Below are positions 24,352 through 37,984 of a DNA stretch of 64,000 bases, piece by piece. Below the pieces are notes generated by a model. That model was not told where the DNA came from. It did no database searches and saw nothing but the letters and a program-made list of their open reading frames with translations. A program made the translations under genes and the position numbers. This DNA is from G051903925 sp051903925 (GTDB lineage Bacteria; Pseudomonadota; Alphaproteobacteria; Zavarziniales; Zavarziniaceae): assembly GCF_051903925.1 (NCBI RefSeq), contig NZ_CP173678.1, positions 4,154,001 to 4,218,000 on the forward strand, written 5' to 3'. Within the stretch, counting starts at the first letter, position 1; each line of letters begins with the position of its first letter.

Positions 24352-26116
24352 CCTGGACCGGGCGCAGGGGCGCCGCGTTGGCTGCCGCTGCCCGGGTCAG
24401 GCGTTCGAACACCTCTGCCGGCTTGCCGCTGTCCTCGACCCGGCCGTCGCGCAGCAGGGCAACCGCATCCAGGCCCTGAATGATGCTCGGCCGGTGCGCG
24501 ATCACGACCAGGGTGGTGCCCTGCGCCCGGATCCGCGCGAAGCTGCGCAGCAGAAGCTGCTCACCGTCGCCGTCAAGGAAGGCATTGGGCTCGTCCAGGA
24601 CGACCAGCCCAGGATCGCCATAGAGCGCGCGCGCCAAGCCGATGCGCTGGCGCTGGCCAGCGGACAGCGAGCGCCCCCCCTCCCCGATCCAGCACTCGTA
24701 CCCACCCGGCAGGCCGACGATCATCTCATGGGCATGGGCGAGGTCGGAGGCCTTCAGCATCGCCTGGGAGTCCACGGGTCCCATGCGGCAGATGTTCTCG
24801 GCGACGGTACCGGCGAACAGCTCGATCCCCTGGGGCAGGTAGCCGACATGGCGACCGCGAACGTCCGCCGGCCATTGCGCGATCTCAGCGCCATCATACA
24901 GGACGCTGCCGCCCTGGACCTCGACCGCGCCGACCAGGGCCCGCGCCAGGGTCGACTTGCCGGACCCCGACGGCCCGATGATCCCCAGGGACATCCCGCG
25001 GGCCAGTGTCAGCGTGACATTGCGGATGATGGGCGCCGGCGCGCCCGGGGGCGTCACCACCAGGTTGCGCAGGGCAATGGCGCCCGATGGCGGCGGCAGC
25101 GCGGACTGTGGCGCTGCGCGGTCTGCATGGCTGGCGACCAGCGTCACGCACCGCGTCCAGGCAAGGCGGGCCTGCACGATGGAGCGCCACGAGCCGATCG
25201 CCTGTTCGACCGGCACGAAGGCCCGCCCGGCGATCACGCTGGCTGCGATCACGGTGCCGGGCGTGAGTTCGCCCAACAGCGTCAGCCACGCGGCCAACGC
25301 CATCATGGCGATCTGGATGGCATAGCGGATGAACCGGGTCGCACTCGAAATGACGTTGATGCCGTCCGCCGCGTGCGACCCGTCGTTCAGGGCCGCGTAT
25401 TGCCGGCGCAGCCAGCGCGCGCGCAGCGCCGGCAGCATGCCCAGCGCCGCCAGGGCATCGGCGTTGCGCAGGGCCTGTTCCGCCTCCAGGTGCGCGGCCG
25501 CCGCCCCCGTCATCGCCTGCTCGCTGAGCCGGCGGGACGCGATCTCGCTGGCCATCGACCCGCCGAGAAGCAGGACAACCCCGGCGAGCGCCGTGGCGCC
25601 GAGCCAGGGATGGATCGCGAACAGCACCAGGACAAAGAGCGGCGTCCACGGCGCGTCGAGCAGGGCACCAGGTGCCGGACTTGCCAGGAAGCCCCGCACG
25701 ACGTCCAGGTCGGCAAGCGGACGCGTCCGCGCAGCCTCGGGATCCGCGACCGCGCGCCGGGCACTTGCCGTGAAGACATCCGGTGCCAGGGCGTCATAGA
25801 CCCGCGCCGCCAGGCGCCCGCACAACCGGCTGCGGATCCCGTCGAGCGCCGCCTGCATCACGACGAGGACGAGGGCGATGGCGGTCAGGGCCACAAGGGT
25901 CTCCAGGCTGCGTGCGGTCAGCACGCGGTCGAACACCTGAAGGGAGTAGAGAGGCAGGACGAAGGCCAGGAGGTTCAGCACCATGCTGATCGCCACCAGG
26001 GCAATCAGCAGGCCGTGCGCCAGGCCCGGCAGGCGCCACAGCCCGCGCAGAAAGGCGGCGGGCCGGGCGCTGGCGCGCGTCGCCGCCATCGCCAGCTCAG
26101 GCGACCGGGGCGGCAT
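24320..26116 (-). CDS. Type I secretion system permease/ATPase
   Basis: 598 residues from ATG 26116; ATG 26089 is an equal alternative. The membrane domain (about 30-320) opens with LLALVAISMVLNLLAFVLPLYSLQVFDRVL-like sequence (here SMVLNLLAFVLPLYSLQVFD), the hallmark of PrtD/RsaD-type exporters without a C39 domain. The ATPase has Walker A GPSGSGKST (about 379), signature LSAGQRQR (about 485) and Walker B LVVLDEP (about 505). With the HlyD-type gene upstream it should form an inner-membrane exporter that needs a TolC outer channel, not in this window. No RTX substrate gene is seen nearby. Confidence 0.92.
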   Translation of the reverse strand: MPPRSPELAMAATRASARPAAFLRGLWRLPGLAHGLLIALVAISMVLNLLAFVLPLYSLQVFDRVLTARSLETLVALTAIALVLVVMQAALDGIRSRLCGRLAARVYDALAPDVFTASARRAVADPEAARTRPLADLDVVRGFLASPAPGALLDAPWTPLFVLVLFAIHPWLGATALAGVVLLLGGSMASEIASRRLSEQAMTGAAAAHLEAEQALRNADALAALGMLPALRARWLRRQYAALNDGSHAADGINVISSATRFIRYAIQIAMMALAAWLTLLGELTPGTVIAASVIAGRAFVPVEQAIGSWRSIVQARLAWTRCVTLVASHADRAAPQSALPPPSGAIALRNLVVTPPGAPAPIIRNVTLTLARGMSLGIIGPSGSGKSTLARALVGAVEVQGGSVLYDGAEIAQWPADVRGRHVGYLPQGIELFAGTVAENICRMGPVDSQAMLKASDLAHAHEMIVGLPGGYECWIGEGGRSLSAGQRQRIGLARALYGDPGLVVLDEPNAFLDGDGEQLLLRSFARIRAQGTTLVVIAHRPSIIQGLDAVALLRDGRVEDSGKPAEVFERLTRAAAANAAPLRPVQVTPRSGGPPN

Positions 26117-27533
26117 CGATCGCAGTCATGACCGCGGGCGCACGGTGCCGGGCCTCGTGAAGCAGGGCCAGCCGCACCAGGGCGGCCCCGGCCGTATCCA
26201 GCACGCTGGCCCAGTCGCCCGGCCGCGGCTGGCGGATCAGGCGCATGCTGGGATACCAGGGGCTGTCGGCGCGCTCGTCCAGCCACAGCCAATAGGCATA
26301 GTGCGCCAGCAGGACCCAGACGGGCCGGCCCAGAGCCCCGCACAGATGGGCGACGCCGCTGTCCGTCATGATCACCAGGTCCATGGCGGCGACCGCGGCG
26401 GCCGTGTCGGCAAAATCACCCAGCAGCGGCGCCAGGTCGATCACACCCGCCGCTGCCGCAGCGTCCGTCAGTTCGAGTGCGGGCGGACCTTTCTGCAGGC
26501 TGAACAGCTGGACGCCGGGCACCGTCAGCGCGGCGACCAGATCACGCATCGCCAGCGCGCGAAAGCGGTTGTCCCCGAAGGTGACGCTGCCCGACCAGAC
26601 GATGCCCACCTTCAGGCGACCCTCTGCCTGTGCGAGCAGCGGGTCCAGTGCGGCTCCGCGACCGGCAATGGGCCGCAGATAGGGCACCGGCGCCACGTTC
26701 GCAGGCTCAAGCTCCGGAAAGCAGGCAGGCAGGCTCATCATCGGAATATGCAGGTCCGCCTCGGCGACGCCATCCCCCCGCGGCACAAGGGTGACCGGCA
26801 GGTTCATCGCCGCAGCCAGCGCCATCAGGTCCGGCTGGCATTCGACCAGCACCGGACCGTTGAGGCGCGCCAGCCTGGGCAGGAAGCGGAGCGCCCAGAT
26901 CGTGTCGCCAAAGCCCTGCTCGCCCGCGACCAGCAGGCGCCGCCCGTCCAGGGGCTCGCCTGTCCAGCGCGCCCCGGGAAGGGTTCGCGGGACGATGCGG
27001 TCCAGCGCCCAGCGCGATTCGGATTCGGGCCAGCCGCGCCGGTAGTCACCGACGTGCAGGCGCGCGCGCGCCAAGTCCCACGCCACGTCGCCCCCACCAG
27101 GCTGCAGGGCCAGCGCCTGCTCGAACGCGGCGATCGCCTCGTGATGCCGGTTCATCCAGGTCAGGACCAGACCGCGGTTATGATGCACGCTGGCGACCTG
27201 CGCCGACAGCGCGATCGACCGGTCCAGGCAGGCCAGCGCGCTGGCCAGGCGCTGGCAATCCTTCAGCGCGATTCCCAGGTTGCTCCACAGACCGGCATCG
27301 TCCGGTGTGCTGCGCAACGCGAGCGTGTAGGCCGCGATCGCCTCCTCCGGCCGCTTCAAGGCCCGCAGGGCCACGCCGCGCGCGTTCATGACTTCGACCG
27401 CCCCCGGCGCCAGGCGCAAGGCCACGTCGAACGCGGCAAGTGCGGCGGCGGGATCCTTGCCCCGCAGCGCAGCCAGCCCCCGCTCGAAGGCCAGGCGGGC
27501 CGTGGTCCGCCGGTCCGGCGACGCAGTGTTCAC
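26097..27533 (-). CDS. TPR protein with C-terminal glycosyltransferase family 9-like domain
   Basis: 478 residues. About five TPR units fill residues 1-170 (AALAAFDVALRLAPGAVEVMNARGVALRALKRPEEAI and onward). The second half resembles heptosyltransferase/GT9 folds: LLVAGEQGFGDTIWALRFLP, KVGIVWSGSVTFGDNRFRAL and MTDSGVAHLCGALGRPVWVLL. Such TPR-GT fusions occur near secretion or flagellin genes and may glycosylate proteins. It lies between the type I secretion adaptor and ABC genes (2-base gap and 20-base overlap), so it probably modifies or handles the exported protein. Substrate unknown. Confidence 0.85.
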   Translation of the reverse strand: MNTASPDRRTTARLAFERGLAALRGKDPAAALAAFDVALRLAPGAVEVMNARGVALRALKRPEEAIAAYTLALRSTPDDAGLWSNLGIALKDCQRLASALACLDRSIALSAQVASVHHNRGLVLTWMNRHHEAIAAFEQALALQPGGGDVAWDLARARLHVGDYRRGWPESESRWALDRIVPRTLPGARWTGEPLDGRRLLVAGEQGFGDTIWALRFLPRLARLNGPVLVECQPDLMALAAAMNLPVTLVPRGDGVAEADLHIPMMSLPACFPELEPANVAPVPYLRPIAGRGAALDPLLAQAEGRLKVGIVWSGSVTFGDNRFRALAMRDLVAALTVPGVQLFSLQKGPPALELTDAAAAAGVIDLAPLLGDFADTAAAVAAMDLVIMTDSGVAHLCGALGRPVWVLLAHYAYWLWLDERADSPWYPSMRLIRQPRPGDWASVLDTAGAALVRLALLHEARHRAPAVMTAIDAAPVA

Positions 27534-27535
27534 GA

Positions 27536-28867
27536 TCAGTCTTCCCGCATGGCGCGGAACATGGCGTCATGCAACGGTGCCAGCAGGAACTGGGCCAGGG
27601 TTCTGTCCTCCGCCTTGATCAGGACCTCGACCGGCATGCCTGCCATCATGTGGACTCCGTCCAGCCGGTCGATCTGCCCCTGGTCGATCTCGATGCGCGC
27701 GCTGTAATAGGCTTGGCCGGTGCGCTGGTCGGCCAGCGCGTCGGCGGAGACATCGACCACATGGCCCTCCAGCGTGTTGACCAGGCGGCGGGTCACGCCG
27801 GACAGGCGCACCTCGGCGATCTCGCCGACGCGCACCACGTCGATGTCCAGCGGATTGACCGTTGCCTCGACCAGCGCCGTCGCCTGGGCTGGAACGATCT
27901 GCATCAGGGTCATGCCGGGGCTGACCACCCCACCCGGCGTATGGACCGCCAGGGCGACGACTGTCCCGGCCACCGGGGCGCGGATCTCCTCGCGACCGGC
28001 TGCCTCGACCGTCGCCGCGCGCCGATCGGTCAGTTCCGCCAGGCGGCTTCGCGTATCGCGGATCTGATCGGCGACGGTCCGCTGGTGATCGTTGGCCACC
28101 TGCACGATCTGAAGATCGGCCTCGCCAATCTGGGTCCGCGCGCGCGCGATCTCCGCCTCGAACGCATGCCGCTCGGCACTGATCGCGGCCGCCGCGCGCT
28201 GCAAGGCAAGAAGCCGCGTGCGCGGGGCGTAGCCCTTCTCATAAAGCGTCTGGATGCCGGCCGTCTCGTCAGCCAGCAGGCGCAGCTGGACGTCGTGCTC
28301 GCGGATCTGTGCTTCCCGCCCGCGGATCAGGTCGCGCAGCTGGGCGATGCGTTGGCGCAGGATCTCGACCTGGCCCAGTCGTGACTGCCGCCCGGTTTCG
28401 AACTGGTGCCGCTGGTCGTCCAGGGCACCGGCCAGTTCCGGACTGGTGGTCGCCGCTTCGACCAGGTCGGGGGGAAACAGGACCGATCCGGCACCCGCCT
28501 GTTCCGCTTCAAGCCGCACAAGCAGGGCCCGGGCCATGCCGGCCTGGTCGGACAGCAATCCTTCGGCGATGCGCGAGCGCGCCGGATCCATGCGCACCAG
28601 GACCTGCCCTGCCTGTACGCGGTCCCCGTCACGCACCAGGATCTCCCCGACGATGCCGCCTTCCAGATGCTGCACGGCCTTGCGCTGGCCTTCCACCGCG
28701 ACGCGGCCATGCGCCACCGCCCCGCGCGAGATCGGCACGGTCACCGACCAGAGAACGAACGACCCCAGGCCCAGCCCGACGATGCCCGCCGCGGCCAGGA
28801 GCGTGCCCCGCACACCCGTCCGCAACGGGGCTGCCGCAGGCAGGGTTTCCAGCAGGCTTCTGGTCAA
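27536..28867 (-). CDS. HlyD-family type I secretion periplasmic adaptor
   Basis: About 443 residues from TTG 28867, or 473 from GTG 28957; no in-frame ATG exists and the longer N-terminus does not look like protein. One TM helix (TLLAAAGIVGLGLGSFVLWS) is followed by the barrel-sandwich start GRVAVEGQRKAVQHLEGGIV and GEILVRDGDRVQAGQVLVRMD, a long coiled coil, and the closing lipoyl half with EIRAPVAGTVVALAVHTPGGVV and AGMPVEVLI. It bridges the ABC exporter to TolC. First gene of the three-gene secretion unit. Confidence 0.9.
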   Translation of the reverse strand: MTRSLLETLPAAAPLRTGVRGTLLAAAGIVGLGLGSFVLWSVTVPISRGAVAHGRVAVEGQRKAVQHLEGGIVGEILVRDGDRVQAGQVLVRMDPARSRIAEGLLSDQAGMARALLVRLEAEQAGAGSVLFPPDLVEAATTSPELAGALDDQRHQFETGRQSRLGQVEILRQRIAQLRDLIRGREAQIREHDVQLRLLADETAGIQTLYEKGYAPRTRLLALQRAAAAISAERHAFEAEIARARTQIGEADLQIVQVANDHQRTVADQIRDTRSRLAELTDRRAATVEAAGREEIRAPVAGTVVALAVHTPGGVVSPGMTLMQIVPAQATALVEATVNPLDIDVVRVGEIAEVRLSGVTRRLVNTLEGHVVDVSADALADQRTGQAYYSARIEIDQGQIDRLDGVHMMAGMPVEVLIKAEDRTLAQFLLAPLHDAMFRAMRED

Positions 28868-28981
28868 GGGACCGGTCCGGCGATGGGCCAAGGGTGAGGA
28901 ACGGGCGCGCCAACGACGGCGTCCACAATCATAGCACGCAACCGGCGCACCTGGCACGATTACGCCGGCTGCCGCTCCCGC

Positions 28982-29842
28982 TCAGCGGTCGTCGACCGGG
29001 CGCACGATCAGCGACTGGCTCCCCGTGGCCAGAAGGACGCCGTCCTGGCTCCACAGGTGGACCGTGCCATGGCCGAACCCGTTGCCGACATACTCCATGC
29101 GGTTGTCGCACAGAACCCACTCCGTCGGCCGGCGATTGGCAAAGCGGATGGTATTGTCCAGGCTGGTGCAGTGGGTCACCCGACCCAGGGCATTGCCCAG
29201 GACCGACGGCATGTAGTCGGCGATGATGCCGAGCGCCGCCGCGTCGTTCTCGACGTCGGTCATGCGCGCCCAGAACAGGGAGCGGCCATCGTCGGTCGGG
29301 CGGCCGAACATCGTGAAGCCGAAGGCCCCGCGTACCAGGCGCAGGTCGACATGGTCGTGCAGACTGGCAGCCTCGTCCGATCGCGCGATCTCGGGACAGG
29401 CCTCGGGCGGGGGCGCCTGCGGACACTCGACCCAGCATCCCGCTGCAAGGCCGGGCCGCTCGCCCACTGCACCGATCACCGTGATGATCTCGCGGTCGCC
29501 GACATGGCCCACGACCCGTCCCTGGGTGACATGGCGACCCTGTGCCGGCAGCTGCACCTCCAGGTCGATCGTGACCGGCTGCTGGGTGATCGCCAAGTAC
29601 TGGCCCGTGGCCCAGATGACAGGCTTGCCCGTTGCCTGTTCCAACGCGACGATCCCCGCCGCCAGGCCAACGCCGCCGAACAGCGAACCGCGCCCGCCTG
29701 TCATCGACGGGTCAACCTTCAGTTCCCAGCGGTGGGTGTCGACGGGATGCGTCAGGGCGAGGAATTCGGCGCTGCTGCGCAGGCGGCGAGAGCTTGAGGT
29801 CATGGGGGCGGGCCGGCAAGGTTCGGGACTGGACCAAGCCAT
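28982..29842 (-). CDS. Acyl-CoA thioesterase family protein (TesB-like double hotdog)
   Basis: 286 residues from ATG 29842, where AAGGA lies close; ATG 29803 is also possible. The two hotdog halves can be traced: LFGGVGLAAGIVALEQATGKPVIWATGQYLAI and, in the second half, GRSLFWARMTDVENDAAALGIIADYMPSVLGNAL with SLDNTIRFANRRPTEWVLCDNRMEYVGNGFGHGTVHLWSQDG. That ending is typical of TesB-like acyl-CoA thioesterases, which release CoA from acyl-CoA. Exact chain preference unknown. Single gene; diverges from the ABM gene. Confidence 0.85.
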   Translation of the reverse strand: MAWSSPEPCRPAPMTSSSRRLRSSAEFLALTHPVDTHRWELKVDPSMTGGRGSLFGGVGLAAGIVALEQATGKPVIWATGQYLAITQQPVTIDLEVQLPAQGRHVTQGRVVGHVGDREIITVIGAVGERPGLAAGCWVECPQAPPPEACPEIARSDEAASLHDHVDLRLVRGAFGFTMFGRPTDDGRSLFWARMTDVENDAAALGIIADYMPSVLGNALGRVTHCTSLDNTIRFANRRPTEWVLCDNRMEYVGNGFGHGTVHLWSQDGVLLATGSQSLIVRPVDDR

Positions 29843-29948
29843 GTCCTTAGCCCACCGTCCCCGTCACAGTCACGTGCCGTTCGCGGCTCGGCAGGCAGGC
29901 GCACCTGCTAGACTGCGGGCCGGACACGCGCCACGGGACGGAATACCG

Positions 29949-30245
29949 ATGATCCACGTCATTGCCACGCTCCAGATCAGGCCGGGCACGCTGGAGACGA
30001 TCCTGCCTGCAGCACGCGCCTGCATTGCCGCGACCCGGCGGGAGGCCGGTTGCATCGCCTATGACCTGCACGCCAGCGTGACGGACCCCCAGACCCTGGT
30101 CTTTGTCGAAGTCTGGGAACGCAGGGAGGACCTGACCGCACATTCGAAGCAGCCTCACCTCGCGGCATGGCGCGAGGCCAGCAGCCCGCATCTCGTGTCA
30201 CGCCGGATCCAAATCATTCACCCCGAGCGCATCGAGGAGTTCTGA
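29949..30245 (+). CDS. Antibiotic biosynthesis monooxygenase (ABM) domain protein
   Basis: 98 residues from ATG 29949. The ferredoxin-like ABM pattern is clear: IHVIATLQIRPGTLETILPAARACIAATRREAGCIAYDL, then LVFVEVWERREDLTAHSKQPHL. Relatives include YgiN-type quinol monooxygenases. Function not resolved. The next element downstream is the terminator shared with the rRNA operon. Confidence 0.88.
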   Translation: MIHVIATLQIRPGTLETILPAARACIAATRREAGCIAYDLHASVTDPQTLVFVEVWERREDLTAHSKQPHLAAWREASSPHLVSRRIQIIHPERIEEF

Positions 30246-30271
30246 CACATCACGTCGCATGGCGGACACGC

Positions 30272-30305
30272 GAAAACGCCCGACGGGATCTCTCCCGTCG
30301 GGCGT
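30272..30305 (-). terminator. Rho-independent terminator of the rRNA operon
   Basis: Perfect 13-bp stem ACGCCCGACGGGA/TCCCGTCGGGCGT with TCTC loop (30276-30305). On the minus strand it is followed by TTTT (30275-30272), a classic intrinsic terminator for the rRNA operon just after tRNA-fMet. It can also stop the ABM gene from the other side. Confidence 0.85.
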
Positions 30306-30313
30306 CTCTGTCT

Positions 30314-30390
<77 letters not shown>

Positions 30391-30469
30391 CCAGGGTGTT
30401 TGTTGTGCGGCGTGTCTGCGGCACGTTTTGTGTGTTTGACATTGTGAGCGTGTCGTCTGGCTGGGAAGG

Positions 30470-30585
30470 CCTGGCGGTGTCCGACTCTCCCGCGCCTTAA
30501 GACGCAGTACCATGGGCGCTGAGGGTTTTCACGGCCGAGTTCGGGATGGGATCGGGTGTTTGCCCCTCGCTATGGCCACCAGGCC
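30470..30585 (-). rRNA. rrf: 5S ribosomal RNA
   Basis: About 116 bases. The transcript begins CCTGGTGGCCATAGCGAGGG and contains CCCGATCCCATCCCGAACTC, the universal 5S core, and ends in the complementary GCCAGG. Ends are estimated from pairing of the terminal helix. Confidence 0.92.
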
Positions 30586-30702
30586 ATCGCAACCAGACGA
30601 CAATGAAGAAGACATCTGACCTTGGATCATGTGTTTCGCGAGATTGCATGTGCTGTGGGGCAGGGTATGTCCTGCCCCGGTCTTGCGTGTGGGCGCTCAA
30701 GG

Positions 30703-33570
<2,868 letters not shown>

Positions 33571-33842
33571 CACACACGCAAGACCGGGACGACCGTTGCC
33601 GGCCCCCGTATCGTGCGGCATGCACATACGTGTTCGATTTTGAACTCTCGCGAAGACACGACCCGTATACAGGGACCGTCACCAGGTGACGCGCGATCCG
33701 AGGATCCCGCACCTCCTGCTTTCGACCCCTGACGTTGTCAGGTGTCTTCTTCTTTCGCTTACAATGTCAAAGAGCGATGGATCGCAACGCCAGTGTCCCG
33801 AGGCAAGTCACCTCTCGGACCAGGCATCACCACCCAAAACCT

Positions 33843-33918
33843 TGGTGGAGCCAGACGGGATCGAACCGACGACCTCATGCTTGCAAAGCACGCGCTCTCC
33901 CAACTGAGCTATGGCCCC
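33843..33918 (-). tRNA. tRNA-Ala (TGC)
   Basis: 76 bases with encoded CCA, starting GGGGCCATAGCTCAGTTGGG and anticodon loop TTTGCAA. It lies in the 16S-23S spacer. Confidence 0.96.
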
Positions 33919-33977
33919 CTCTTCCGGATGACCGGACGCCGATGCTTGCGCGATCGGCATTCCGCCATCCTCGTCGA

Positions 33978-34054
33978 TGGTGGGCCCGGGTCGACTCGAA
34001 CGACCGACCTCACGCTTATCAGGCGTGTGCTCTAACCACCTGAGCTACGAGCCC
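33978..34054 (-). tRNA. tRNA-Ile (GAT)
   Basis: 77 bases with encoded CCA, starting GGGCTCGTAGCTCAGGTGG and anticodon loop CTGATAA. It is the first tRNA of the 16S-23S spacer; Ile then Ala is the usual alphaproteobacterial order. Confidence 0.96.
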
Positions 34055-34275
34055 AAACCGCCGGTCGCCCAGCTGTCTCGGTGGCGCATCGCACCCTGGA
34101 TCAAGCCGGGCGATCCGTCATGGCAGCCGGCCCGCAGCACTGCGAACCGGCTTGAAAGGGAAGCGAGGACGGCGGACCTGATCCGCAAAATGCCCTGTGA
34201 TCTCAGGGCTTGTGTCCAAGACGAAATCCAGAACCATCGTGACCTAGCCGAAACCGGGTCGGTTCATGGCTTTCG

Positions 34276-35772
<1,497 letters not shown>

Positions 35773-35977
35773 TGAGAGCTAATCCCGACTTTGCCGTTCC
35801 ACCGTCCCATAAGAAACAGTGGAAGCTCATCGGAACTCACTCATAGCGCACTAAGCTATCAATCAACTCCTAATCAAACCCCAACCGAACCTTGCGATCC
35901 AGCCAGAGCCGACCAGAAGCCGACTTCCTGCGTGTGCAGCAGGACCAAACCCGCCGCCCACGCTTCCCTTCCCAAAC

Positions 35978-35990
35978 TTGTCAAAGAGCA
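35978..35990 (-). promoter_or_regulatory. boxA antitermination site of rRNA leader
   Basis: In transcript sense the site reads TGCTCTTTGACAA, one base from the E. coli boxA TGCTCTTTAACAA. It lies about 205 bases upstream of 16S, as expected for Nus-factor antitermination. A palindrome GAGCCTTAAGGCTC at 36005-36018 lies just ahead and may form part of the leader stem. Confidence 0.8.
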
Positions 35991-36110
35991 GCGGCTGGAT
36001 GGAGGAGCCTTAAGGCTCGCGGCACCAGCCGGAAATTTCTTTCTACCTTCAGCCCGCCCCGCCGTCAACTTCTTTCGTCGTCGGGGCGGTGTGTGCCGTC
36101 GGTGAGCGGC

Positions 36111-36139
36111 TAGATACGCCCTGCCCGGACCTGCCGCAA
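36111..36139 (-). promoter_or_regulatory. Candidate sigma-70 promoter of the rRNA operon
   Basis: On the minus strand, -35 TTGCGG (36139-36134) and -10 TATCTA (36116-36111) are 17 bases apart, about 340 bases before 16S. The interval 35773-36280 otherwise contains only the leader and the start region of the divergent peptidase gene. Confidence 0.6.
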
Positions 36140-36280
36140 GTCCTTTTTTTGACAGGCGAACGCCTTGTCGCAGGGTGATCGGTGTTCGCACTTTCGAGAG
36201 CCGCGGATTTCCTGCATTCCGCCGTCGGCAAAAAATGTGGCCGGTTCGGCCGCGCGTTGACGCTCCAGCCGCAACCCGCC

Positions 36281-37942
36281 ATGGTTCGGGCACCGCGCGG
36301 CGTGGTCGATGCTTCGCCAGTCACCGCGCACCCGGGGAACACGGCAGATTCAGGGGACGAACGCAGCGTGGCACGTCGCGATGGACGATTCCGGGCCAAG
36401 GCGGCCGCCCATGCCCGTCGCCCTCTGAAGGCACCCCTGCTGTGGGGGAGCAGCGGCCTGGTCGCCGGGATGCTCCTGTCCTCCGCGCTCAGCCTGCCGC
36501 ACCTGGACCTGGTGCGTGCCCGCGCCCCAGGCGGGGAATCCACGCAAGGGTCATACGGTCCCGACGACTGGAGCCGGCTGATCCGCATCGCTGCGCCGAT
36601 CGCCAATCCCGATCCCGTGGCGGCCGCGCCCATGCCCGAACCGCTGACAGGGTCGGAGCCGGATGGCACGGCCCCGGCAGGAGGCCCGGACGACCACCTG
36701 GCTGCGGGCGAGCTGGCACTCGAGGAGTTGGCGGCCCAGGACGCGCCGCCCATTCCCGAGATCACCCCCGACGCACCCAATGCCCTGACCACCGCGACCT
36801 ATTCGGTCCAGTCCGGCGACAGCCTGCTGAAGATCCTCGTCGGCGACGCCGCGGCGACCCTGGACGAGGCCCACGCAGCCATCGATGCCCTGAAAGGGGT
36901 GTGCGATCCGAACGCGCTGCGCATGGACCAGGAAATCGAGGTCACGACCGGTCCGCTCCCGGGCAGCACGGATCCGGCGGCACAGCCGGTGCTGCTGGCC
37001 GTCGCCTACATGACCGACGTCGACCGGACGGTGCGCGTCACCCGGGGCGCCGACGGCGCCTTCACGGCGGGCACGGAGCAGGTCGCCCTGACCAGCCGGC
37101 CCTCCCGCGTCGGCGGCACGATCGAGGACAGCCTCTTTGCGGCGGCGCGGAGCGCCGGCCTGCCCGCACCGGTGCTGGCGGAACTGATCCGCATCTATTC
37201 CTATGACGTCGACTTCCAGCGCGAGGTCCAGCCCGGCGACACGTTCGACGTCTACTACCCCGAAGAGATCGGCCCCGACGGCGATCCCGTGCGGACGGGT
37301 GCCCTGGCCTATGCCGCGCTGACGGTTTCGGGCCGGACGATCAAGCTCTACCGCTTCACCCCTTCCGACGACGATACCGCCGACTATTTCGATGCGCAGG
37401 GCAATTCCGTGCGCAAGGCCCTGCTCCGCACACCGATCGACGGGGCGCGCCTGACCTCCGGCTTCGGCATGCGGCGACATCCCATCCTGGGCTATTCCCG
37501 GATGCACAAGGGCGTCGATTTCGGCGCCGCGACGGGAACGCCGATCCTGGCGGCCGGCGACGGCACGATCGCCTTCGCCGGACGGCGGGGCGCCTATGGC
37601 AACTACGTGCAGGTGCGGCACACCGGGGAATATGCGACCGCCTATGCCCATATGAGCCGGTTCGCGCGCGGGCTGAAGGCCGGCACACGGGTGCGCCAAG
37701 GCCAGGTGATCGGCTATGTCGGCTCCACCGGGCGCTCGACCGGGCCGCACCTCCACTACGAGGTGCTGGTCAAGGGCGCACAGATCAACCCGTTGAGCGT
37801 CCGCCTGCAGAGTGGGCGATCGCTCAGCGGTCGCCAACTGCAGGCCTTCCGCGCCCATGTGCGCGAGGTGGAGGCAGCGCTGTCCCGCGTCCCCCTGCAG
37901 ACCGCCATGGCTGACGGTCCCGACGGACCCGCCACGCGCTGA
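36281..37942 (+). CDS. M23 family metallopeptidase with LysM-like domain
   Basis: 553 residues from ATG 36281; GTG 36182 or GTG 36368 are other possible starts and no start has a clear ribosome site. A TM segment (LLWGSSGLVAGMLLSSALSL) is followed by a disordered acidic stretch, a LysM/OapA-like unit (YSVQSGDSLLKILVGDAAAT) and the M23 endopeptidase domain. Zn ligands are in GFGMRRHPILGYSRMHKGVDFG (H and D) and HLHYEV (second H). It probably cuts peptidoglycan cross-bridges at the periplasmic face during growth or division. Convergent with clpB. Confidence 0.92.
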   Translation: MVRAPRGVVDASPVTAHPGNTADSGDERSVARRDGRFRAKAAAHARRPLKAPLLWGSSGLVAGMLLSSALSLPHLDLVRARAPGGESTQGSYGPDDWSRLIRIAAPIANPDPVAAAPMPEPLTGSEPDGTAPAGGPDDHLAAGELALEELAAQDAPPIPEITPDAPNALTTATYSVQSGDSLLKILVGDAAATLDEAHAAIDALKGVCDPNALRMDQEIEVTTGPLPGSTDPAAQPVLLAVAYMTDVDRTVRVTRGADGAFTAGTEQVALTSRPSRVGGTIEDSLFAAARSAGLPAPVLAELIRIYSYDVDFQREVQPGDTFDVYYPEEIGPDGDPVRTGALAYAALTVSGRTIKLYRFTPSDDDTADYFDAQGNSVRKALLRTPIDGARLTSGFGMRRHPILGYSRMHKGVDFGAATGTPILAAGDGTIAFAGRRGAYGNYVQVRHTGEYATAYAHMSRFARGLKAGTRVRQGQVIGYVGSTGRSTGPHLHYEVLVKGAQINPLSVRLQSGRSLSGRQLQAFRAHVREVEAALSRVPLQTAMADGPDGPATR

Positions 37943-37951
37943 CGCGGTACT

Positions 37952-37978
37952 GGGTGCGCCGGAAAGCCCGGCGCACCC
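37952..37978. terminator. Hairpin between convergent peptidase and clpB
   Basis: Arms GGGTGCGCCGG (37952-37962) and CCGGCGCACCC (37968-37978), 11 perfect pairs around a five-base loop, in the 42-base gap between the two stops. Likely bidirectional terminator. Confidence 0.6.
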
Positions 37979-37984
37979 GCCCGA

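Noticed and set aside
36182..36280. GTG-started N-terminal extension of the M23 peptidase
   Set aside because: Lies in the rRNA promoter region and is not protein-like; ATG 36281 is simpler.
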